From positions 186,001 to 250,000 of the forward strand of contig JALHQH010000013.1 of assembly GCA_022842065.1 (NCBI GenBank): DNA of 64,000 bases. Reading direction: 5' to 3'. The stretch is from Caldilineaceae bacterium (lineage in GTDB: Bacteria; Chloroflexota; Anaerolineae; Caldilineales; Caldilineaceae). This document shows positions 1 through 5,864 of the stretch, piece after piece. A program made the translations under genes and the position numbers. The notes below the pieces were generated by a model. It saw nothing but the letters and a program-made list of their open reading frames with translations, made no database searches and was not told the DNA's origin. Numbering within the stretch: the stretch's first letter is position 1; each line of letters begins with the position of its first letter.

Positions 1-871
1 AGCAGGCGGCCCGCCACCGTTCCGCCATTTTGGCCCGCAAACGTGGTTCTTGGCTGTCCGCCAGCCGGACCAACCATTGTCCTGCCAATGTCAACTCGGC
101 CAGTGATCCATACGCTGCGCGTGCAAGGAGCCGCATCATGGCTGCCTCATCCGCCGGGGTGGCAGCTGGGAAGAGTTGCCAGAAGTAGGGGCGCTGATAG
201 GTATGCAGATCGGCCTTGAAATCGGCGTTGCGCTGCACATGCACTTGGGTTGGATGGGCGCGCCGTTTGAGTAAAACTTGGGGTAGATTCCCAAAACGAT
301 ACGTGCAGGCAAGGCGGGTCTGCCACTCATAATCTTCAAAGGTACACTGCTCATCGTATGGGTGAGCCTTGGCCAGGGTTGTTGGTAACATCATCGTCGC
401 CTGCAGCAAGCCGACTCGAAAGAGTAATTCATGTTGAATCGCGGTATGGCTTTCGGGAAACCAGAGAATGCGTTCATCGGCCCCAAACTGTTTGACATAT
501 GCACAGCCGCCAATCTCAACATTGTGCTGGGTTAGCCAGGCTAAGTGGACTGCCAACCGCTCTGGCAGCGCGAGATCGTCCGCATCCATCCGGGCCAGCC
601 ACCGTCCTTGCGCTGCTGCCACGCAGGCATTCCCGGCCGCGGCCTGGCCACCATGTGGCAAGTAGAGCGGCCGAATCCGTTGATCGCGCGCGGCAAAGGC
701 ATGGATAATCGCGGCTGACTCATCGGTGGACCCATCATCGCTGATGATAAATTCAAAATCCGGCTGCGTCTGGGCCAAGATCGATTCAATGGCCGCCGCC
801 AGATAGGGTGCCCCATTATAGACCGGCATCACGACTGAGAGTAACGGCGAAGTTGATTGGCCAAGCGTCAT
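1..871 (-). CDS. Family 2 glycosyltransferase (3' end outside window)
   Basis: The reading frame stays open from an ATG at 869-871 to the window edge, giving at least 290 residues. The N-terminus has the GT-A nucleotide-sugar fold: SVVMPVYNG at about residues 12-20, ISDDGSTDES near 44, and the metal-binding DxD in MDADD near 95. This predicts transfer of a sugar from an NDP-sugar donor in the cytoplasm. An AGGAGGAG ribosome binding site lies upstream. It is the last visible gene of the lasso-peptide cluster, transcribed in the same direction, 212 bp after the small precursor gene. Glycosylation of a phosphorylated lasso peptide is a plausible role, but an unrelated cell-surface glycan role cannot be excluded. 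The fold is clear; the acceptor is unknown. Confidence 0.9.
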   Translation of the reverse strand, partial: MTLGQSTSPLLSVVMPVYNGAPYLAAAIESILAQTQPDFEFIISDDGSTDESAAIIHAFAARDQRIRPLYLPHGGQAAAGNACVAAAQGRWLARMDADDLALPERLAVHLAWLTQHNVEIGGCAYVKQFGADERILWFPESHTAIQHELLFRVGLLQATMMLPTTLAKAHPYDEQCTFEDYEWQTRLACTYRFGNLPQVLLKRRAHPTQVHVQRNADFKADLHTYQRPYFWQLFPAATPADEAAMMRLLARAAYGSLAELTLAGQWLVRLADSQEPRLRAKMAERWRAAC

Positions 872-973
872 CGATTCATCTCCTCCTGCTTGCTTTAATC
901 TTCACGGCCCAGTGCGGCAGCCCACTGAGCACGCAAAGACTAAGCTTGGTTCTTCTGGATCTGATGGGGTTAC

Positions 974-1036
974 CCTTCCTGGAAGAGGCGCAACAATTGT
1001 GCGCAGACAGACAAATTTCTGCCTCTTCCAGGAAGG
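974..1036. repeat. Perfect 16-bp inverted repeat
   Basis: CCTTCCTGGAAGAGGC at 974-989 is repeated inverted at 1021-1036 around a 31-bp loop. It fills the gap between the small lasso precursor gene and the glycosyltransferase. It may be a processing or partial termination hairpin, or one of the many intergenic palindromes of this genome. Confidence 0.75.
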
Positions 1037-1083
1037 ATCCATCTCAACCCCCTGCATTCCTAAAGAGCCCTAAGCTTCAAGAA

Positions 1084-1257
1084 CTAACTTGAGTAAGTGA
1101 AGGCACCGTCAGTGGGGCCACCTCCTCCACCTGATAACGCATCATTTAGTGGCACCTGGGTGAAGGTTGGTTTCACCCAAGCTTGGGGGGTTGTTGTGGC
1201 TGCTGGGTGGAGCGGCTGCGCCGGTTGATTCGCGCGATCTAGTTGTAATCGTGTCAT
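1084..1257 (-). CDS. Lasso peptide precursor 1 (57 aa)
   Basis: This 57-codon gene starts at an ATG (1255-1257) preceded by a strong GGAGGA site 5 nt away. The leader shares WVKPTFxQVPLNxAL with the larger precursor at 3039-3227, so the two are paralogues. Aligned to paeninodin-type leaders, the KP pair and following hydrophobic residues match the stretch read by the B1 protein. The core begins around the SGGGGGPTD stretch and ends TYSS. If it starts at the first Gly, Asp8 would close an 8-residue macrolactam; if it starts at Ser, Asp9 would close a 9-residue ring. The terminal Ser is the expected kinase substrate. It lies 61 bp downstream of the B2 peptidase. Too short for standard gene calling, but ribosome site, paralogy and context all support it. 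Confidence 0.85.
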   Translation of the reverse strand: MTRLQLDRANQPAQPLHPAATTTPQAWVKPTFTQVPLNDALSGGGGGPTDGAFTYSS

Positions 1258-1318
1258 GATTCCTCCGAAAAAGTATAAGATTGATTTTTATATCCATCTA
1301 CTGGTGCCTTGGCTCAAG

Positions 1319-1777
1319 TCACGGCAGTTGCTGCTGCAGTGAGGAGTAATGCGCCAATATTTGAAACTGAGCAAGATTTTCATGGGCGACAACGCCTTCG
1401 TCGCCATCCTGTAGCCAGACATGGGCGGTTAATCGACCATGATCAGGCAAGGTCGCGGCCCCATAATAGAGCGTGGTACTGACTCCACGGCGGCGCAACA
1501 TCGCCTGGGCCGCCATACTCAGCGGAAAACAGACGGCGTTGATCGAAAACCACGCGTTCGCAAAGTAGATCACGGTGCGGATCTCGTCGCACGTGGCGCG
1601 GCGCGCGGCCCCCTGCAATTCCGGCTGCCGGGCCGGCCGCTCGAACCACCAGACCAGCCACCGAAAGGGCAGCAGGCGCAAAAGCAGCTGTGCAAACAAA
1701 AGCTGGAACGCTGTCTCCAGCAACAACCGTTGGCCGGCGGCCGGCGCTTGCCAGAATCTACGCAGCTTGGCGCGCAT
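1319..1777 (-). CDS. Lasso peptide leader peptidase, transglutaminase-like B2 protein
   Basis: A 152-residue protein of the size usual for stand-alone lasso B2 proteins (transglutaminase-like core). The catalytic triad appears as Cys83 in NAVCFPLSMA, His119 in AHVWLQ and a following Asp (124 or 126). B2 enzymes cleave the leader from the precursor so the cyclase can act on the freed N-terminus. The N-terminal 50 residues are basic and hydrophobic, as is common in the family. The start ATG lies inside the end of the PqqD-like gene (20-bp overlap), which indicates translational coupling of B1 and B2, the two halves of the leader-processing machine. High confidence from motif plus neighbours. 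Confidence 0.93.
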   Translation of the reverse strand: MRAKLRRFWQAPAAGQRLLLETAFQLLFAQLLLRLLPFRWLVWWFERPARQPELQGAARRATCDEIRTVIYFANAWFSINAVCFPLSMAAQAMLRRRGVSTTLYYGAATLPDHGRLTAHVWLQDGDEGVVAHENLAQFQILAHYSSLQQQLP

Positions 1778-2045
1778 TGATGGTTACCAGCCCCGCGCTT
1801 GCCAACTTCGTCAACACCTCCGTCACCTCGCGGCGACAGGTGGTTTCATCGACAGTATAGGCGTGGCGCAGTTGGGTACAGAGCGCACCCAAGGTGGTCG
1901 GCTCCTCGAGCAAATTCCAGATGTGGCCACTGACCGGATTCAAACTGTAGCAGAAGCCGGCTTCGGCATCGAGTGCCAGGTATTCGTCATCCAGTTTGGA
2001 AAAGAGAATGGCAGAATTGCGTTGGAGCATCGTTTCGTAATTCAT
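1758..2045 (-). CDS. PqqD-like leader-binding protein (lasso B1)
   Basis: A 95-residue PqqD-family protein, the RiPP recognition element. It carries the family pattern of an N-terminal beta region (LDDEYLALDAEAG), a helix around GHIWNLL, and a C-terminal winged-helix segment. B1 binds the precursor leader and presents it to the B2 peptidase. I place the start at the ATG at 2043-2045 because AAGGA lies 9 nt upstream and the preceding kinase gene stops just before it; an upstream in-frame start would add 12 residues inside the kinase gene. It overlaps the B2 gene by 20 bp. Identification is by motif pattern and operon position. Confidence 0.9.
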   Translation of the reverse strand: MNYETMLQRNSAILFSKLDDEYLALDAEAGFCYSLNPVSGHIWNLLEEPTTLGALCTQLRHAYTVDETTCRREVTEVLTKLASAGLVTINARQAA

Positions 2046-2049
2046 CGGG

Positions 2050-2976
2050 TTATTCCTTATGATAAGAGCGCATATGTTCAATTAACTGCTCACCTACCGC
2101 TGGCATCGCTGCCCACTCGCGCGGCCGCTGCAAACGAAAGATCGGTACTTGGCCGACGAGATCGATAGCCTGTTGCCAGTAGGTTGCCGTCTGCCCCAGC
2201 GCTGTCATAAATTCGGGCCGATAGGTGGCGGCCGCCAGGACGGCCCGCACGGCTGCCAAGCCGGTCAATGGTTGGATCGCCAATTCCCCCCACGCTAAGA
2301 GGTAGATCGCAGCTAAAGGCAACTTTGGTGGCGGCCCGACCGGGCGTGAACCATGGCTTGGGTCCAGTAGATGAAATTTGTCCACCCGGAATTGGTCACG
2401 GATCAAGGGTTGCGCTTGCCAATCCAAGGCCGCCAAGGCATCGCGCCAGAGCTTTAAGCGCGGGGGGGATGGCCAAAGCTGGGGCGGCTCGTTACGCGCT
2501 ACATCCAGCCGACAGAGATCATCACTAACAAGCTGATAGCCTTGTTTGATTAACCAGGCGGCTAAACTCGATTTACCATGGCCGGCCGGTGCACAGAACG
2601 CGACCGCCCGCTCGGCCACCTGGACGACACTGGCATGCAAGGGAAACCAGCCCCGTTGATAACTCAAGGCGCCCCAGGCTGAACCCAGCAGAAAGAGCCG
2701 TAGATCGCCTACCGCTGCATTGTGACAAGGAGTCAGCGCAATTTCCCGCCCGCCGGCGATCAAGTAACGTCCAATCTTGGGCAATTGCCACAGGAGACCC
2801 TGCCCATCAACGGTTAATGCAGGGCTGATACATGCCGTGTTTGTTATCGGCGCGTCGTGCCAAATCGAGACATCCGCCGCTTGGTTGATTGGGGTAACGG
2901 CAAAGCTGCTCCATTCCGGTAGCGCCAGTTGTGAAGCGACCTGTACGCCCGCATAGTGATAGTGCCATTCCGCCAT
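2050..2976 (-). CDS. HPr-kinase-like lasso peptide kinase
   Basis: A 308-residue protein with an HprK-type P-loop, APAGHGKS (Lys135), followed by the family's second motif LVSDDLCRLD. In paeninodin-like clusters a kinase of this type phosphorylates the C-terminal Ser of the precursor; both precursors here end in Ser. I chose the ATG at 2974-2976 (MAEWHYHYAG) because AGGA lies about 10 nt upstream; a start 13 codons earlier is possible. It follows the larger precursor by 62 bp and precedes the B1 gene by 4 bp, so it belongs to the operon. True HPr kinase would sit with a phosphotransferase system, which is absent here. Confidence 0.9.
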   Translation of the reverse strand: MAEWHYHYAGVQVASQLALPEWSSFAVTPINQAADVSIWHDAPITNTACISPALTVDGQGLLWQLPKIGRYLIAGGREIALTPCHNAAVGDLRLFLLGSAWGALSYQRGWFPLHASVVQVAERAVAFCAPAGHGKSSLAAWLIKQGYQLVSDDLCRLDVARNEPPQLWPSPPRLKLWRDALAALDWQAQPLIRDQFRVDKFHLLDPSHGSRPVGPPPKLPLAAIYLLAWGELAIQPLTGLAAVRAVLAAATYRPEFMTALGQTATYWQQAIDLVGQVPIFRLQRPREWAAMPAVGEQLIEHMRSYHKE

Positions 2977-3038
2977 GAGCTTGATTCCTGTGCGTACTTG
3001 GTTGCAAAACCGCAAAGTGTGCCTAGGGAGCGCCTGCC

Positions 3039-3227
3039 CTAACTTGCATAACCGCCAATGCCATCCGTCAGGTCGGGATCAATCACGCCCGCCAGGGCAT
3101 GATTGAGCGGCACCTGCTGAAAGGTGGGTTTTACCCAGCGCTGGGGTGGCAGATCCAATTGCGCAGTCAGTGGCGGCACGGGTGCTTGGGCGGGTGGCTT
3201 GGGGTGATCCAACGGTTGTTGTGGCAT
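3039..3227 (-). CDS. Lasso peptide precursor 2 (62 aa)
   Basis: A 62-residue peptide with a Pro-rich N-terminus, the shared leader block RWVKPTFQQVPLNHALAG, and a C-terminal segment rich in Asp and Gly ending GGYAS. A GGAGG site sits 5 nt from the ATG. Candidate ring-closing residues depend on the cleavage site: from the Gly after ALA, Asp9 would give a 9-residue ring; from the preceding Ala, Asp7 would give a 7-residue ring. The usual Thr at leader position -2 is absent. It lies directly between the cyclase and the kinase, the classical precursor position. The two precursors share leaders but have different cores, so the cluster probably makes two products. Confidence 0.9.
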   Translation of the reverse strand: MPQQPLDHPKPPAQAPVPPLTAQLDLPPQRWVKPTFQQVPLNHALAGVIDPDLTDGIGGYAS

Positions 3228-3313
3228 AAAACCTCCTAATTGATTAACTTAGTACGCGCGTCTTGCTCATATCGGCTTTCCGTTTGTAGCCATTGGTGCC
3301 GTCAGCACGGCTG

Positions 3314-5230
3314 CTACGCTGCTGTAGCTTCGAACCAAAGGATAAAACGACCAAGCATCAAGCCACCTAACAAGCACCAGTGGTATTGGGCAAAGTGCTG
3401 TGGATCTTCCCACCCAGTTTCGGGTAAGGTTGCGGCCAAGTGCTGGAGGCGGGGCAGATCCAGGTAGCGTTGCGCGGTTGCATTATGCTGCAAGCGTGCC
3501 AGGTCTGTTTGGATCGCAGTGCGTTGGCTGCGCAACCGTTCATGCCAGTCCGCGGCCTGCATGCCGCGCTTCGGGTTGTGCAATACGGCCGCTGGTAAAC
3601 GGCCAGCCATCGCGCGCCGGATCAAGGAACGGCGCGCTGTCCCCCGCCGCCATTGATCTTCCGGCACCGCAAAACAAAACTCGACCAAGGGTAGATTGCT
3701 GGTTGGATCACGGTGACTGATGCCAAAGCGCGCTTCATAGGCCGCTTCATATTCGCCTGCGTTCGGCGACTGTAAGGCAGCGGCGCGTTGTTGGCGCTGG
3801 GCGCTTGCTGTCGGAAATTGATAGCCCAACCACTGTTGTCGGTGGCGCGGTAGGATCAAGCCTGGCCGCAAAGGGGTAGGATTCGATTGTGTGTCGAAGC
3901 TACGCCATTGGCGTTGTCTTAGCCCGTGGATGGCGGCTTGTAGGTGGCTGGGCAAACAAGGCAACAGGCCCTGGCCGACTAAGGCGCGCCTGGCCGCAGC
4001 CGGCGTCGCGTGTTCCAGCCGGGCAAGGTGCCAAGCGGCACGCCACGCGCCCTGGCGTAACAGCGCCGGTAACTGGCTTTGCCCGGCCCAACTCACCGTC
4101 AGATTGCCACTGGCACCTGTCAGCAAGACCTGTATCCCCTGCGCCTGGGCTTGGGTTTGAATCGCCTCAAACCAAATGCGATTGCTCACATTCTGAAATG
4201 GGCCATACATAACGGCAAAGAAGTCGTCTAGATCATCGAATGGCCCGCGCCCATCGGTGCGGACCAAATTTAGATCCAGATTAGGATAGCAGGCTGCAAT
4301 CGCCTGCACCAAAGGGGTCTCGTCGGCATATTTCCCCGGCGGCAAGGGGGCGTCAAAACCAGCGCGCGGTACCTCGGTAAAGGCGCTCAACCTTTGTCCT
4401 TGTTGTGCTAAGCGCTGCGCCGCTATTGCTGCTACCGCAGCTGAATCCAAGCCGCCACTCATGAAAACGCCCACCGGCTGGAGGCTGCGTAACTGCCGTT
4501 GGACGGCGCGTGTAAAAAGTTCATCAAACGCTTCGATGTACTCTTCATCACGGCGAAAATGTAGCCGGTGTTCTAGATCCAACTGCCAGAACGCCCGCTG
4601 TTGTAAACCAGACGGGTGTACAATCAGCCACTGGCCGGGGCGTACTTTTTTGAGATCTTGATAGAGCGTGTGGTCAGGATCAAGATCCAGTAAATTTTCC
4701 AATGCAAGCGCACGTGGCAGCCAAGGTAAGGCAAAAAGTCCACCAGGCATGGTGGCAAAAGCAAAACAATGTGCGCTGTGGTAGTAGTAGAGCGGACGAT
4801 TGCCCAGCGGCGAGCGGGCAAGCAGCAGCCGTTGTTGATGCCCATCCCATAAGGCAAACGCATAATCGCCTGTGAAATGTTTGGGGGCCTCTTCCCCCCA
4901 GCGCTCATAGGCCCGTAACATCAACGCCGAGTCGGGGAGGGTGGCGGCTTCTGCGCTGGCAATATGTAAGGCGTCGGCCAACTCGGGACGATTGTCCAGC
5001 CGGGCGTCACCGACCAACACCAACTGCCCATCGGCACTGGCTAACGGTTGGCACTCATAGCGATCTTCAGGGGTGGTGATCAGCTGCCGTTGCGCTAACC
5101 CGATTGCCCCTTGCTGCCAGCAACCCGCCCGATCGGGGCCATGGGCCGCCAGGCGTTCACTCATCTGCCTCAACTCCGCCTGGTTAACAGGTTGGTCATC
5201 AAGATAATACAAGCCGACGATCGCACTCAT
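3314..5230 (-). CDS. Lasso peptide macrolactam synthetase (asparagine synthase-like)
   Basis: A 638-residue protein of the asparagine synthetase B family. The N-terminal glutaminase-like domain begins MSAIVGLYYL; position 2 is Ser instead of the catalytic Cys of true AsnB, so it cannot take ammonia from glutamine in the usual way. The ATP-pyrophosphatase loop SGGLDS (258-263) is intact and would adenylate the ring Asp/Glu side chain. This is the pattern of lasso cyclases. I chose the internal ATG at 5228-5230 because it gives the family N-terminus; an upstream in-frame ATG adds 17 residues overlapping a TTGACA promoter-like hexamer. First gene of the cluster. Confidence is high because precursor, B1, B2 and kinase follow. 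Confidence 0.93.
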   Translation of the reverse strand: MSAIVGLYYLDDQPVNQAELRQMSERLAAHGPDRAGCWQQGAIGLAQRQLITTPEDRYECQPLASADGQLVLVGDARLDNRPELADALHIASAEAATLPDSALMLRAYERWGEEAPKHFTGDYAFALWDGHQQRLLLARSPLGNRPLYYYHSAHCFAFATMPGGLFALPWLPRALALENLLDLDPDHTLYQDLKKVRPGQWLIVHPSGLQQRAFWQLDLEHRLHFRRDEEYIEAFDELFTRAVQRQLRSLQPVGVFMSGGLDSAAVAAIAAQRLAQQGQRLSAFTEVPRAGFDAPLPPGKYADETPLVQAIAACYPNLDLNLVRTDGRGPFDDLDDFFAVMYGPFQNVSNRIWFEAIQTQAQAQGIQVLLTGASGNLTVSWAGQSQLPALLRQGAWRAAWHLARLEHATPAAARRALVGQGLLPCLPSHLQAAIHGLRQRQWRSFDTQSNPTPLRPGLILPRHRQQWLGYQFPTASAQRQQRAAALQSPNAGEYEAAYEARFGISHRDPTSNLPLVEFCFAVPEDQWRRGTARRSLIRRAMAGRLPAAVLHNPKRGMQAADWHERLRSQRTAIQTDLARLQHNATAQRYLDLPRLQHLAATLPETGWEDPQHFAQYHWCLLGGLMLGRFILWFEATAA

Positions 5231-5338
5231 AAACTTTTCTATGACCCAAAATGCTAACGTCCTTTGATGTTTGTCAATCATGCAAACTCTGGATTAATCC
5301 TAGTGGGGATTTGTCATAGATACAATCGGTTCTTATGC

Positions 5339-5542
5339 CTAAAGTGTGCGTGTAAAATTGCCGGATTGCCAGGCAACCATTGATGGCGCTGCGTCTTCCC
5401 CTGCTTGAATTGTAACCGGCTCAACCGTGGGTTGGTGTTGCGCAGCCACCAGCGTGTGCCCAGGGGCTGAACGAATGCCTTGTAACGTTTTTTGTAGTGG
5501 TCGTTGTATCGCTTCCGGTAGCGCTATGCGCTGTTCAACCAC
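5339..5542 (-). CDS. Small hypothetical protein
   Basis: A 67-codon frame starting at a GTG (5540-5542) with AGGAAAG a few bases upstream, transcribed toward the lasso cluster and ending 109 bp before the cyclase start. No signal peptide, membrane segment or recognisable motif is seen. It does not contain the leader block shared by the two precursors. It may be a small accessory or immunity-type gene of the cluster, or a chance frame with a fortuitous ribosome site. I do not recognise it. Confidence 0.4.
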   Translation of the reverse strand: MVEQRIALPEAIQRPLQKTLQGIRSAPGHTLVAAQHQPTVEPVTIQAGEDAAPSMVAWQSGNFTRTL

Positions 5543-5686
5543 TTTCTTTCCTTCTATAATCGAGGGCAGTTACCAGTACCATAACGATTCAGGTACCCCT
5601 CCCAACCTCCCCCCAGTTTGGGGAGGAGCCGTTACAGTTCCCTCCCCAAACTGGGGAGCGGTTGCCTCCTAGGCGCGGGAGAGGTG
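5543..5686. repeat. Intergenic palindrome (CCTCCCC/GGGGAGG type)
   Basis: Between the small hypothetical gene and the 125-bp element lies a C-rich then G-rich inverted repeat: CTCCCCCCAGTTTGGGGAGG-like sequence near 5605-5630 and CCCTCCCCAAACTGGGGAGC near 5640-5659. A comparable palindrome precedes the second copy of the 125-bp element. No gene is seen in 5543-5864. Confidence 0.6.
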
Positions 5687-5821
5687 AATAGAACGACAAC
5701 GTTAAATTGAGGCAGTACGTGCGTCGCACTGCCGAGAAAGTGGTGGCAGTGACGGAATTCTATGCGGCAGTGCGACGCACGTACTCGACTACATCCGGCT
5801 AATTTAACGTTGTCGTAATAG
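5687..5821. mobile_element. 125-bp palindromic MITE, copy 1, with 5-bp target duplication
   Basis: The element occupies 5692-5816. Its ends, ACGACAACGTTAAATT and the inverted AATTTAACGTTGTCGT, form 16-bp terminal inverted repeats, and a second pair of 19-bp arms lies inside (5715-5733 and 5766-5784). It is flanked on both sides by AATAG (5687-5691 and 5817-5821). An identical 125-bp copy lies at 14978-15102 flanked by AGTAG. It encodes nothing. Identity of the copies plus different target duplications indicates recent transposition by a transposase supplied elsewhere. Confidence 0.85.
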
Positions 5822-5864
5822 TCACCAGTACCACTGTCAATTGATCATACAAAGGAGAAAGCAC

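Noticed and set aside
2050..2976. HPr kinase/phosphorylase of sugar regulation
   Set aside because: No HPr or phosphotransferase genes are nearby, and the gene lies between a lasso precursor and the B1 gene.
3314..5230. Primary asparagine synthetase
   Set aside because: The catalytic Cys after the start Met is Ser, and the gene is embedded with precursor, B1, B2 and kinase genes, so a macrolactam synthetase fits better.
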